From Modestobacter marinus (lineage in GTDB: Bacteria > Actinomycetota > Actinomycetes > Mycobacteriales > Geodermatophilaceae), in contig NZ_JAAMPA010000001.1 in assembly GCF_011758655.1 (NCBI RefSeq), forward strand, positions 2,976,001 to 3,040,000: a DNA stretch of 64,000 nt, given 5' to 3'. Shown here in pieces: positions 41,190-50,670 of the stretch; positions within the stretch are counted from its first letter, which is position 1, and each line of letters opens with the position of its first letter. A program made the translations under genes and the position numbers. The notes beneath the pieces were generated by a model, which was not told the origin of the DNA, did not search any database, and saw only the letters and a program-made list of their open reading frames with translations.

Positions 41190-42626
41190 TCAGGGCAGCG
41201 CGCCGACCTCCTCGAGCTCGTCGAGCACCTCGGGCAGCCCGGCGAAGGCCGCCTGGACGTCGTCCGGCGTGGCGACCTGCCAGGCGTTCGCGCGCAGGTA
41301 CTCCTGCAGCGCGGCGTCGAACGCCTCGGGGCCCACCTGGGCCCGGGCATCGACCAGGGTCGTCCCGCCGACGATGTAGACGGTGTCGTAGTAGGCCGAG
41401 CTGGGCCGCCGGAACTGCTCCCAGTACTGGATCGGCTCGCCCACGCCGTGCCGGCGGGACCCGGGCAGCTCGGCCATGCTGGCCGAGCCCTCGCCGTGCA
41501 CGACCATCTGCGCGAACGTCGCGAACGACTCGTCCAGCCAGGGGTGTACCCCCTGGTTGTTGCCGACCAGGCCGTAGAACCACATGTGCGCCAGCTCGTG
41601 GGTCACCAGCGCCCGGCGGAAGTCCGGGTCGACGTCGCCGAACTGGACGGCGCCGGGGAACTCGATGCCGCTGGTCTGGGCCGACAGCACCGACACCCAG
41701 AGGTCCTCGTAGGGGTGGGGGCCCAGCAGGTCGACCAGGGCCGTCATCGACGCCTCGAGCTGGGCCAGCCACTCGCCGGTGGTCGCCTCCTCCACGCCCT
41801 CGTCCAGGCCGACGTGGACCCGGACCCCGCCGATCTCGGCCGACTGGACGTCGAGCTCCCCGACCGTCACGGCGACGTCCCGGACCGAGGGGGCGGTGAA
41901 CTCGTGGACCGTGGTGTCGCCGGGACCGGGGGAGGTGCCGACCGCCCGGCCGGTGCCCAGCACCTCGTACCGGGAGTCCGCGACCACCTCCAGCGAGGCC
42001 AGCTCGAAGTCCTCGCTCACCGCCATCTCGCCGGCGACGGCCACGGCGGGGTTGCGGTCCCATCCCCGCCCGCGCTCCCAGGACAGCAGGGGGAAGGCGG
42101 TGGCGAACCAGGCGGCGTCGACGTCGGTGGAGGTGCCGACCCGCTCGTTGACGTCCGGGCCGAGCTCGACGGTGAACTCGAGGTCGACGGTGATCTCGTC
42201 GCCGGGTTCCGCGCACTCGGCCAGCGGCACCTCCAGCAGCGTGCCGGCGGGCGCGCTGTCGGTCGCCCCGGCCGGCACGTCGCGGACCTCGGCCGGCTCG
42301 CCGTCGACCCGCACCTCGGACACGGTCAGCCCACTGCCCGCGCGCGCGGTGACCGGCTTGTTGGGCCAGGAGCGGAACACGAGCACACAGGTGTTGAGGT
42401 CGGGGGTGAAGACGACCCGCTCCTCGCCGGCGACCGTCTCCAGGTCCTCGGCGACGTCGAAGCGCAGGTCGACCACCGGCCGGTCCGCCCACGGCTCGGG
42501 CCAGCCCACGGCCTCGGCCGCCGTCGGCGGGGACGGCGACTCGGCGGGCTCGGCGGTGGTGCAACCGGCGAGCAGCACGGCCCCGGTGAGCGCGGCGGCC
42601 GCGGCCCGTCGACGACCCGCGCGCAT
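41190..42626 (-). CDS. M1 family metallopeptidase lipoprotein
   Basis: A 478-residue secreted zinc aminopeptidase-like lipoprotein. The signal peptide RRRAAAAALTGAVLLAGC ends in a lipobox. An M1-type beta-rich N-domain follows, then the zinc motif HELAH (343-347) and the third ligand Glu in HPWLDESFATFAQ, 18 residues later. It lacks an obvious GAMEN motif (SGIEFPGAVQF stands in its place), so the exopeptidase site may differ. GGAGAGGG precedes the ATG at 42626. It is probably anchored on the outer face of the membrane. Confidence 0.88.
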   Translation of the reverse strand: MRAGRRRAAAAALTGAVLLAGCTTAEPAESPSPPTAAEAVGWPEPWADRPVVDLRFDVAEDLETVAGEERVVFTPDLNTCVLVFRSWPNKPVTARAGSGLTVSEVRVDGEPAEVRDVPAGATDSAPAGTLLEVPLAECAEPGDEITVDLEFTVELGPDVNERVGTSTDVDAAWFATAFPLLSWERGRGWDRNPAVAVAGEMAVSEDFELASLEVVADSRYEVLGTGRAVGTSPGPGDTTVHEFTAPSVRDVAVTVGELDVQSAEIGGVRVHVGLDEGVEEATTGEWLAQLEASMTALVDLLGPHPYEDLWVSVLSAQTSGIEFPGAVQFGDVDPDFRRALVTHELAHMWFYGLVGNNQGVHPWLDESFATFAQMVVHGEGSASMAELPGSRRHGVGEPIQYWEQFRRPSSAYYDTVYIVGGTTLVDARAQVGPEAFDAALQEYLRANAWQVATPDDVQAAFAGLPEVLDELEEVGALP

Positions 42627-42891
42627 CACTGCCCTCTCCAAGGTGGACGACGGGGAGTCCCGTTGCCCCTCCATCGTCCCGGTTGTGCGCAACGGGTGCC
42701 AACCCGCGGTGATCGGCGGCCGGCGTGACCTCGCGCACCGGCTCCCGGGGCGGGCGTTGCGCGTGGGACGAATGAGCCAACTGTGGACCGTGCGTGACCT
42801 TACGGATGCAGAAAGTGCGTGTAACGATCAGTTCCGTAATCACCGCACACCGTCCGCACCGCTGGTGACGGACGCTCGGAGGGGTCTCTTC

Positions 42892-44058
42892 TTGTCCAGA
42901 CGTCACACCCGGAGCGGCCGTGGCCGCCGCTTCCTGTCCGCCCTCTCCACCCGGAGCGGCCGGCGTGCGCGGACGGGCGCGGCCGCCGCGTTCCTGTGCC
43001 TGACCGCCACGTTCGGCGCCACGAGCGTCGCGGACTCCCCGCCCGTCACGTCGCCGGTGAGCAACGTCCAGCCGCAGGCCGAGACGGCGGTCCAGCCGCA
43101 GGCCGGGACGGCGGTCCAGGTCGAGGCCACCCGGGCCGAGAAGGCCGCACGGCAGGCCGAGCGGGCCCGTCGGGGCACCCGGCAGCCGGCCCCCACGACG
43201 ACGGCCCCGGCGCCCGCACCGGTCCCGGCCCCGGCTCCTTCCCCGGCACCCGCACCCGCACCGGCGCCGGCCCCTGCCCCGGTGGCTGCCCCCGCGCCGG
43301 CTCCGGTCCCGGCTCCGGCTCCGGTCGCCACCAGCCCGACGCCGTCGAAGCCCACGGCCCCGCTGACCAACCGGACGACGTCCTTCAGCGCCGCGGGCTA
43401 CACCGCGGACTACCGGGTCTTCGCCGAGGGCATCGACCCGGCGAAGCCGATCGGCCTGCTCGTGTACGCCGACGGCACCGGTGAGTACGGCGTCGAGAAC
43501 CCGACCCAGTCCTACGCCATCGGCGGGTCGAAGGGGCTGGCCGCGGTGGCCCGGGAGCGCAACATGGTGCTCGTGGCGCCGTTCAGCCCGAACCGCGACT
43601 GCGAGTGCTGGGAGCGCGGGGACGCCGCCGGCTACGCCTCGTACCTGGCGGCCCTGATCGCCGAGACGAAGGCCCAGTACGGCGCCGGTGAGCTGTGGTT
43701 CGCCGGCTACTCCTCGGGTGCTCAGGCCGCGACGCGCTTCGTCTTCCCGGCCCACCCGGCGCTCTGGTCCGGCGGCGGCGGCGTCATCGCCATCGGCGGC
43801 GGTGGCGCACCGGCGGGCCGGGCGAGCATCCCCGCCGACGTGAAGGGACAGGTCGCCCTGCGCTGGGACACCGGCGCCCTGGACACCGGCGCGAACGGCG
43901 GGTTCAACGCACTGTCGGGGCCCTACGGCGCGCAGGCCGGGGAGCGGTGGTACTCGGCTCAGGGCCTGGACACCCGGCTGGTCGCCCCGGCCGGGGTCGG
44001 GCACAACCGGTCCGGGCAGTTCGGCACCATCGTGGCCGGCTTCCTCGACGAGGGCTGA
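42892..44058 (+). CDS. Secreted Pro/Ala-rich protein with alpha/beta-hydrolase domain
   Basis: A 388-residue exported protein. The basic N-terminus contains several Arg pairs, then the hydrophobic core TGAAAAFLCLTATFGA. A linker of about 90 residues, rich in PAPAPVPAP-type repeats, is like cell-wall spacers. The C-terminal 220 residues form an esterase-like fold with nucleophile motif FAGYSSGAQ, a Cys pair in NRDCECWERG and a late His in GVGHNRSG. The TTG at 42892 is chosen because GGAGGGG lies 7 nt before it; a GTG at 42865 is the alternative. The substrate is unknown. Confidence 0.75.
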   Translation: MSRRHTRSGRGRRFLSALSTRSGRRARTGAAAAFLCLTATFGATSVADSPPVTSPVSNVQPQAETAVQPQAGTAVQVEATRAEKAARQAERARRGTRQPAPTTTAPAPAPVPAPAPSPAPAPAPAPAPAPVAAPAPAPVPAPAPVATSPTPSKPTAPLTNRTTSFSAAGYTADYRVFAEGIDPAKPIGLLVYADGTGEYGVENPTQSYAIGGSKGLAAVARERNMVLVAPFSPNRDCECWERGDAAGYASYLAALIAETKAQYGAGELWFAGYSSGAQAATRFVFPAHPALWSGGGGVIAIGGGGAPAGRASIPADVKGQVALRWDTGALDTGANGGFNALSGPYGAQAGERWYSAQGLDTRLVAPAGVGHNRSGQFGTIVAGFLDEG

Positions 44059-44097
44059 GCCACCGCGGGCGCCACGCCCGCACCACCACCCGCCACA

Positions 44098-44144
44098 GCA
44101 CACGGGCCACCGCCGGAGTCGCGCTCCTGCGGTGGCCCGTGTGC
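44098..44144. terminator. Shared strong terminator
   Basis: GCACACGGGCCACCGC (44098-44113) and GCGGTGGCCCGTGTGC (44129-44144) are perfect 16-bp arms around a 15-nt loop. It lies between the secreted hydrolase and the convergent end of the NRPS operon. Confidence 0.8.
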
Positions 44145-44156
44145 CGTGTGCCGTGG

Positions 44157-44873
44157 TCAGCGCGTCGGGGTGACCTGACCGATCCGCATCACCCGGTCGA
44201 CGAGGTCCTGGGTGAGGTCGGCCCGCAGGTCCGCCGGCACGGGCAGCCCGACGTCGGTGAACCAGTCCGGGGTCGCCTCCGGGTGCGGGCCGACGACGCC
44301 GACCGCGCCGGCTCCGTACGGGGCCACCACGGCCGCGGGCAGTCCGTTCTCGTAGGTGGCCAGCACCTCGGCCGGCCCCCGGCTGGGGTCGAGGTCGAAC
44401 CAGGCGCCGTCCTGGAAGAACACCTCGCGACGGCGGCCGTCCCAGACGACCGTGGCCACCGCGTCGTCGGTGTGCGTCGGCCACGCCCCGGGGGAGGAGA
44501 CGAACTGGTCGGTGTCCCCGGGCAGGAGCCCGAAGCCGGGGGTCTCCCCGGCGAGGTACCCGCCCAGGCAGAAGCCCAGGTAGCGGCCGCCACCCGCGAC
44601 GTACTCCCGGATCGCCGGCGCCTGCTTGCGGACCTTGCGCCAGGCCTTCTCCAGCTCGCCGCCGCCGGGCTGGGCGTAGACGACCGCGGAGGCGAGCACC
44701 GCCGGCTCGAGGGCCAGGCGCTCCTTCGGGCCGACGAAGTGGACGTCGAGGTCCCACCGGCTCCGCGCCAGGGCACCGGCCACCGCCTCCGGGCACCCGG
44801 CGGTGGAGGCCGGGCCCCGGTAGACCAGCGCCAGCCGCCGGTCCCCGCCCCGTCCGGACGCGCGCCCGAACAC
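44157..44873 (-). CDS. BPL-N (glutamine-amidotransferase-like) domain protein
   Basis: A 238-residue protein related to the N-terminal domain of eukaryotic biotin-protein ligase. LALVYRGPASTAGC is at the start, VVYAQPGGGELEKAWRKV in the middle, and the nucleophile-elbow-like LGFCLGGYLAGETPG with a Cys near residue 115. FFQDGAWFDLD and a late conserved His region follow. Whether it is catalytic is unknown. It starts with GTG 2 bp after the acyltransferase stop and is the last gene of the NRPS operon. Confidence 0.72.
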   Translation of the reverse strand: MFGRASGRGGDRRLALVYRGPASTAGCPEAVAGALARSRWDLDVHFVGPKERLALEPAVLASAVVYAQPGGGELEKAWRKVRKQAPAIREYVAGGGRYLGFCLGGYLAGETPGFGLLPGDTDQFVSSPGAWPTHTDDAVATVVWDGRRREVFFQDGAWFDLDPSRGPAEVLATYENGLPAAVVAPYGAGAVGVVGPHPEATPDWFTDVGLPVPADLRADLTQDLVDRVMRIGQVTPTR

Positions 44874-44875
44874 GG

Positions 44876-46216
44876 TCAGCTGCCGGCGCCGGTGGCCGGT
44901 GCCCGGTGGGCTCCCGGTGAGCCCAGGACCTTCCGTCGCACGGCGTCGGTCGCCCGCCAGACCAGCTCCTCCAGCGGTCCGCGCAGGTGGCTGCGGTTCC
45001 AGACCATCGCGAAGGCCACCAGCACGACGACCTGCACGACCAGGTTCAGCTCGCCGCGGGGGATCGGTGCGGCGACCAGCAGGAGGTGGACGCTGTAGAG
45101 CGTCAACGTCATGCTCCCGGCGGCGGCCAGCGGGCGGAGCAGCGGCTGCAGACCCCGGCCGAGCAGCAGGCAGGCACCCAGCACGGACAGGGCCACGCCG
45201 ACGGTGAAGGCGAGGTCCAGGGGGCTGCCGCTGTGCGGCGCCGTCGCCACCAGCCACCACGGGCTGTTGGTCGGCGTCGTCCCGGAGGGCCCCCAGGTCA
45301 GGGTGTCCTGGTAGAGCTCGAAGTCCATGGTCCGCAGTGCGTCCACGCGCAGCAGCTCCCCGCGGCCACCGACGGTCAGCAGCAGCATCGACAGCAGGCT
45401 GGAGGCCAGCGCGAGCGCGAGACCGATCAGCGTGATCTGGCCGACGACCCGCCGCGAGGCGAGCACGGCCCGGCCCACGGCCATGCCGGCCAGCAGGTAG
45501 GTGATCCACACGAGGGCGGGGAACACCCCCGTGAGGGTCAGCCGGAGCAGCAGCCCCACCGGGTCGGTGACCAGGTCGGTCAGCGTCGGGTTGACCTCGG
45601 CGACCGGTGTCATGCCCTCGCGCAGCCCGTAGCTGACCAGCGGCATGACGAGCGCCGCGAGGGCGGCCGCCACCACCAGGCCGCGGGTCGACAGCCGCAG
45701 GAACGGGATGGCCAGGGCGAACAGCACGCCGTAGTAGGCGAGGATCACCGCCGCGTCGTCCGTGCCGACGACGTACCCGAGCGCGAGGCCGATCGCCGCG
45801 ATGATCACGGCGCGGGTGAGCAGGGACAGCGCGCCGGCCCGCCAGGCCAGGCCGCGGGGCGGACGGTGCCGGCCGGTGGAGAAGGCGATGCCGACGCCCG
45901 CGAGCAGGGCGAACAGCGCCGAGGCCTTGCCGTTGGACAGCAGCCAGGCCCACGACACGTCCCCGTCGTCGGTGGCCGCGGGGATCAGGTGGACCGACAT
46001 CATGCCGATCAGGGCGACGCCGCGGGCGGCGTCGATCCCGATCAGGCGTGCCCGCGGGCGCGGGGGCGCTGGAGCAGTGCCCTCGGCCGGGGTGCCGGCG
46101 ACGTCGCCGGCCGGTGCCGGGGCACAGCTGTGCGGCAGCGAGGCCACGGGAGCACCGGGCTCCGGGGGCAGCGGGGCCACGATGTTCTGGTGCTGGCTGG
46201 TCTGGGACACGGTCAC
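44876..46216 (-). CDS. Membrane acyltransferase (HGSNAT/DUF418-like)
   Basis: A 446-residue membrane protein. A 60-residue Pro-rich cytoplasmic head leads into RLIGIDAARGVALIGMMSVH, the signature of heparan-alpha-glucosaminide N-acetyltransferase-like proteins. About ten helices follow, and a DUF418-like end with LTLYSVHLLLV. Such proteins may move acyl groups across the membrane. The GTG at 46216 overlaps the NRPS stop (GTGA), so it is co-translated with the NRPS and may modify or export its product. That role is inference. Confidence 0.78.
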   Translation of the reverse strand: MTVSQTSQHQNIVAPLPPEPGAPVASLPHSCAPAPAGDVAGTPAEGTAPAPPRPRARLIGIDAARGVALIGMMSVHLIPAATDDGDVSWAWLLSNGKASALFALLAGVGIAFSTGRHRPPRGLAWRAGALSLLTRAVIIAAIGLALGYVVGTDDAAVILAYYGVLFALAIPFLRLSTRGLVVAAALAALVMPLVSYGLREGMTPVAEVNPTLTDLVTDPVGLLLRLTLTGVFPALVWITYLLAGMAVGRAVLASRRVVGQITLIGLALALASSLLSMLLLTVGGRGELLRVDALRTMDFELYQDTLTWGPSGTTPTNSPWWLVATAPHSGSPLDLAFTVGVALSVLGACLLLGRGLQPLLRPLAAAGSMTLTLYSVHLLLVAAPIPRGELNLVVQVVVLVAFAMVWNRSHLRGPLEELVWRATDAVRRKVLGSPGAHRAPATGAGS

Positions 46217-49200
46217 CCCTCCCGGCCGTGCGACGCGGTGCTGAGCTGCCGGCTCTCGGTGGCCGGGTTGTCGACCGCCGGGGTGTCCAGTGCCGGGTCC
46301 TCCCGGACCGGCAGGGTGCTGGCCGGGGCGCGGCCGACCTTCTGGGCCGGGATGCCGCTCCACGCGGTGCCGGCGGGCAGCACCTCGCCCTTCATCACGA
46401 GGGAGAGGTCGGCGATCGTGGCGTCCTCCTCGACGGTGGAGCCGTAGAGGACCACCGACTTGTCCCCGACGCTGGCCCGGTCCCGGACGATGACGTGGTC
46501 CATCTTCATGACCCGGTCCTCGAACAGGTGGGTCTGCAGCGAGGCGTTGGTGCCGATGGAGACGTCGTCGCCCAGGGTCACGAGGTCGAACTCGGTCAGG
46601 TAGGTGGTGTCGATCAGCGTCCGCCGGCCGATCTTCGCCCCGTACAGCCGCAGCAGCGGGCCGAGCAGCGGGGTGCCGGTCAGCCAGGTCAGCAGCGCCG
46701 GGACGGCGGCCGCCTCGTAGATGCCGGTGACGAACTCGGTCCGGCGCACGAAGCCGCTCCACAGCGGCTCCACCCGCGGCCGGTACCGGCCGACGAGGAC
46801 CCACTTGAGCAGTGCGACGCCCACCACGACGGCGAGGCTGGACAGCAGCGCGATCAGCGGCCCCACCAGCACGGTGACGAGCACGGTGGAGTTCGCCGCG
46901 AGCAGCGAGACCCCGTACAGCGTGCCGAACATCGCCAGCGCGAGGAGCGAGCTGGGCAGCACGATCCGCAGGAACTCGATGGCGTACCGGGCGCGCACCC
47001 GGCGGCGGCTGGGCGTGAAGGTCTCCGCCTCGGTGTACTCCTCGTACATCTCCCGGCGGGGCAGGTTGATCGGCGGGGAGCCCAGCCAGGAGCTGTCCGC
47101 CGGCACCCCGCCGGTCGGCGGCACGCTGCGCACGCCGATCAGCGAGCCGTCACCCAGGTGCGACCCGGACGGGATGAACGCGGCGTTGCCGACGAAGGCC
47201 CGGGCGCCGACCTCGGTGACCTGGAAGGCCACGTGCCCGTTGGCGTAGGTGGCGCTGCCGACGCTGGCCATGTCGGCGACGAAGCTGCCCTCGCCGAGGG
47301 TGAGCAGGTCGGGGTCGATGTTGGCGATGGTGGACACCTCGGCACCACGGCCGACCTTGGTGCCCAGGGCCCGCAGCCAGATCGAGGTGTACAGCGTGGC
47401 GTACATGCTGTTGTTGAGCATCAGGCTCATCTCGAGCAGCTTGTCACCCAGCCACTTCTCCAGGCCCAGCTTGGAGCGCAGGTGGTGCACCCCCGGCGGC
47501 GTCTCGGTGAGGGCCAGCCGGCGGCAGCCCAGGATGAGCGCGCAGGAGGCGGCCACGAACACCGGGCCCGAGAGCGCGGTGGCGAGGAGGGCGGCGCCCA
47601 GCCCGAAGGTCAGCAGCACCCACCAGACCAGCGCGACCACCGGGAGCAGCACGAAGAAGGGCAGCAGCTCCAGGAGCGCGATGCCCGCGGCGAAACCGGT
47701 CCGCAGCTGACGCGACCAGGCGGTCGGTGCCGCGGTGCAGCTGGTCATCAGCGCGAGCACCGGGTCGACCGGCTCGTCCGTGGCCTGCGCCGGCGACCCG
47801 GCCCAGGCCGCCCCGGCGGGGACGACCTGACCGGCGGGCAGCAGCGACTGCTCGCGCAGCACGCCGCCGTCCTCGACGGCCGAGCCGGCCTCCAGCAGCG
47901 ACTGCGAGCCGAGGGTCGCACCCGCACCCACGGAGACGACCCCGAGGGAGAGGACGCCGTCGGCGATCCGGTGGCCGTGCAGCTGGGTGCCGTAGCCGAG
48001 GGTCGCGCCGGGGCCGACGTCCAGGAACGCCGGCAGGCTGATCTCGGAGGTGCCGATGTGGCAGTCGTCGTCGATCCGTGCCCCGGCCAGGCGCAGGTAG
48101 GTGGCCGCCCAGGGCGATCCGCTCAGGACCGTCATGGGGGAGATCACCATCAGCTTCTGGATCGTCCAGACCCGCAGGTGGGTCCAGCCCCACAGCGGGT
48201 GGTCACCGGGCTGCAGCCCACGGGACAGCAGCCGCGAGCCGACGACCGGGAGCAGCCAGCGGACGACGAGGAAGAACGCCGGCAGGGCGACGGCCAGCTG
48301 GAGGACCAGGGTGCCCGACGGCTCCCCGTCGTTCAGCGCGTAGACCACCGAGGCCGGGAGCAGGAAGAACAGCACGATGCCGAAGAAGGTGGCGAGCTGC
48401 GCCGCGCCGAAGGCGGCGACCCGGCGGCGGGAGGACTGCACGGGACGGCGCAGGTGCGGCTCGGCGGCCGCCTCGCCGGCCCGGGCGTCGTCCTCCAGGT
48501 GTGCGGCCAGCGCACGGACCGTCGGGTGCCGGTAGAGCTCGAGGATGGACAGCCCGGCGCCCAGGTCGCTGGAGCGCATCGTGGAGATGATCCGGGCGGC
48601 CAGCAGGGAGTGGCCGCCGAGCGCGTCGAAGAAGTCGGCCTCGACCGACACCGACCCACCGGGCAGACCGAAGGCCTCTTCCCAGATGCCGGCCACCCAG
48701 GCCTCGATGGGGGAGTCCGGGGGCACGTGCGCCCCGGTGTCGCGCATCAGGCGGGGGCCCTGCGGCTCCGGCAGCGCCTTCCGGTCGGCCTTGCCGCTGG
48801 GCAGCATCGGGATGGTCGCGACGACGTCGAGGAAGGCCGGGACCATGTAGGGCGGCAGCTGCTGGAGGACCAGGTCGTGCAGCTCGCTGACCAGGCCCTC
48901 GGTGTCGGCAGCCGACCGGGGGATCACGTAGCCGGCCAGCTCACCGCCGTACTCCTCCGGGAGCAGCGTGACGACCGCGGCGGTGACCCGGTCGTGCTGC
49001 AGGAGCATGCTCTCGATCTCGCCCAGGTCGACGCGGTGACCGCGGACCTTCACCTCGGCATCGGCGCGGCCGAGGTACTCCAGCTCGCCGTCGGGGAGGA
49101 AGCGCCCCAGGTCACCGGTGCGGTACAGCCGCTCGCCGGGGAAGCCGTGGGGGTCGGGGAGGAAGCGGTCGGCGGTCAGGTCGGGGCGGTTGACGTACCC

Positions 49201-50364
49201 GAGGGCCACCCCGGGGCCGCCGACGCAGATCTCGCCGACCTCACCGTTGCCCACCGGACGGCGTTCGTCGTCCAGCAGGGTGACCCGGTAGGTCGGCAGC
49301 GGCCGGCCGATCGTCACCGGCTTGCCCGGGTACAGCTCGGCCATCGTGCAGGTGACCGTGGCCTCCGTCGGGCCGTAGGTGTTCAGGATCCGGCGCCCCG
49401 GGCCCCACCGGTCGACGAGCTCCCGCGGGCAGGCCTCGCCGCCGACGTTCACCGTGCGGATCAGCGGGAGGGTGCGGTCGAGGGTGGCCAGCACGGTGGG
49501 GACGCAGTAGATCATCGTGATCTCCTGCTCGGCCAGGAAGTCGGCCAGCCCCGAGCCCACCCGGCGCCCGTCGGTGGGGCCGGCGACGAGGGTCGCGCCC
49601 ACGGCCCAGGTCGGCCAGATCTCCTCGATGGAGAAGTCGAAGGCGATCGTCATGCCCTGGTACACCCGGTCGGTCGGCTCGACGCCGTACAGGGTCGGGA
49701 CGATGCCGATGAAGTTGCAGATGCTCGACTGGGCGATCTCGACGCCCTTGGGCCGGCCGCTGGAGCCGGAGGTGTAGATGATGTAGGCGACCGGGTCGCC
49801 GCCGGTCTCCAGGTCCGGGCGCCAGCTCGGGGCGGCCGCGAGGTCGCCGCCCAGCTCGTCCAGGAACAGGGCCGGGCAGGGGAGGCCGCTGCAGGTCGCG
49901 GCGAACGAGGTGGTCGTGACCACCAGCGCGAGGTCGGAGTCCTCGGCCTGGTACTGCACGCGGTCGGCCGGCGCCGCGGGGTCGATCGGGACGAAGGTCG
50001 CCTCCGTCTTCGTCACCGCGAGCAGGGCGACGTAGGTGTTGACCGAGCGGTCCAGCATGATGCCGACCCGGACGCCGGACCTGATGCCGAGCCCGAGCAG
50101 GTGGTTGGCCAGCCGGTTGGCCCGCTGGTCCAGGTCGGCGTAGCTGAGTCGCTCGCCGTCGCACTCCAGCGCGGTCGCGGAGGGCCGCTCGTCGCAGGTC
50201 CGCTCGAAGAACTGGGACAGCCGGGTCGTGTCGTGGCGTGGTCGGGAGGGGGCTCCGGCGACGTTGTCGGAGAAGGAGACCCGTCGGGTCGCGTGGTCGA
50301 CCGCCGGCTCTCTGGGGGTGGTGAAGCCGGGGATGAAGTCCCGGCTGTCGCTCTCCGTCGCCAT
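46213..50364 (-). CDS. Pls/PosA-like single-module membrane NRPS
   Basis: A 1383-residue synthetase resembling epsilon-poly-L-lysine synthetase. An adenylation domain comes first: YTSGSSGRPKG (about 190), FDFSIEEIW, NTYGPTEATV, GERLYRTGDLGR and the late lysine in PSGKADRKALP. A carrier domain with the phosphopantetheine serine in DALGGHSLLAARI (about 583) follows. Then comes a membrane region of about six helices with three left-handed beta-helix (hexapeptide) segments, such as GATLGYGTQLHGHRI. There is no ordinary condensation or thioesterase domain. This layout makes cationic homopolymers in characterised cases. The monomer cannot be read by eye. The start MATESDSRDF was chosen by context. 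Confidence 0.85.
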   Translation of the reverse strand: MATESDSRDFIPGFTTPREPAVDHATRRVSFSDNVAGAPSRPRHDTTRLSQFFERTCDERPSATALECDGERLSYADLDQRANRLANHLLGLGIRSGVRVGIMLDRSVNTYVALLAVTKTEATFVPIDPAAPADRVQYQAEDSDLALVVTTTSFAATCSGLPCPALFLDELGGDLAAAPSWRPDLETGGDPVAYIIYTSGSSGRPKGVEIAQSSICNFIGIVPTLYGVEPTDRVYQGMTIAFDFSIEEIWPTWAVGATLVAGPTDGRRVGSGLADFLAEQEITMIYCVPTVLATLDRTLPLIRTVNVGGEACPRELVDRWGPGRRILNTYGPTEATVTCTMAELYPGKPVTIGRPLPTYRVTLLDDERRPVGNGEVGEICVGGPGVALGYVNRPDLTADRFLPDPHGFPGERLYRTGDLGRFLPDGELEYLGRADAEVKVRGHRVDLGEIESMLLQHDRVTAAVVTLLPEEYGGELAGYVIPRSAADTEGLVSELHDLVLQQLPPYMVPAFLDVVATIPMLPSGKADRKALPEPQGPRLMRDTGAHVPPDSPIEAWVAGIWEEAFGLPGGSVSVEADFFDALGGHSLLAARIISTMRSSDLGAGLSILELYRHPTVRALAAHLEDDARAGEAAAEPHLRRPVQSSRRRVAAFGAAQLATFFGIVLFFLLPASVVYALNDGEPSGTLVLQLAVALPAFFLVVRWLLPVVGSRLLSRGLQPGDHPLWGWTHLRVWTIQKLMVISPMTVLSGSPWAATYLRLAGARIDDDCHIGTSEISLPAFLDVGPGATLGYGTQLHGHRIADGVLSLGVVSVGAGATLGSQSLLEAGSAVEDGGVLREQSLLPAGQVVPAGAAWAGSPAQATDEPVDPVLALMTSCTAAPTAWSRQLRTGFAAGIALLELLPFFVLLPVVALVWWVLLTFGLGAALLATALSGPVFVAASCALILGCRRLALTETPPGVHHLRSKLGLEKWLGDKLLEMSLMLNNSMYATLYTSIWLRALGTKVGRGAEVSTIANIDPDLLTLGEGSFVADMASVGSATYANGHVAFQVTEVGARAFVGNAAFIPSGSHLGDGSLIGVRSVPPTGGVPADSSWLGSPPINLPRREMYEEYTEAETFTPSRRRVRARYAIEFLRIVLPSSLLALAMFGTLYGVSLLAANSTVLVTVLVGPLIALLSSLAVVVGVALLKWVLVGRYRPRVEPLWSGFVRRTEFVTGIYEAAAVPALLTWLTGTPLLGPLLRLYGAKIGRRTLIDTTYLTEFDLVTLGDDVSIGTNASLQTHLFEDRVMKMDHVIVRDRASVGDKSVVLYGSTVEEDATIADLSLVMKGEVLPAGTAWSGIPAQKVGRAPASTLPVREDPALDTPAVDNPATESRQLSTASHGREG

Positions 50365-50670
50365 CGACTCGCTCTCATGTTGACAATGGGGAATTGTGTC
50401 CGACGCTAGGGAGTAATACGCGGCCATGCCAGGTGATCTCGGTGAACGGCCAGAAAATCCGCAGACTGTGACTTCTCGTAATTGCTCGATTCCGGACAGT
50501 TGAACGTTCTGCAAACACAGACGGCTTGGAAATCCGCACTGTCACCAGTCGCCTCCGCACAGTTCACCCGCCGGTCTCGGAACGGATCCGTCCGTTCGAT
50601 GCCGAGGGCCCGGACCGCGGCGGCCGGTGGGGTGCGCCGGTCCGACCACGGAGTGAGGGGAGGTGTCGCG
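50365..50670. other. Divergent regulatory gap between NRPS and PPTase
   Basis: 306 bp without a convincing gene. The first half (to about 50540) is clearly richer in A and T than its surroundings, as expected for promoters. It holds ACAAT-GGGGA-ATTGT (50383-50397) and, on the minus strand, TATTACT-like hexamers. No known operator was recognised. Confidence 0.6.

Noticed and set aside
42627..42891. Possible c-di-AMP or other riboswitch before the secreted hydrolase
   Set aside because: The gap is AT-richer and such switches often precede wall hydrolases, but none of the conserved ydaO blocks could be found.
46048..50409. 1453-aa plus-strand open frame
   Set aside because: Antisense of the NRPS gene; no recognisable motif, while the minus strand has all adenylation and carrier motifs.
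50482..50670. Upstream extension of the PPTase
   Set aside because: It crosses the AT-rich promoter gap and precedes the strong AGGGGAGG site of the GTG at 50671.
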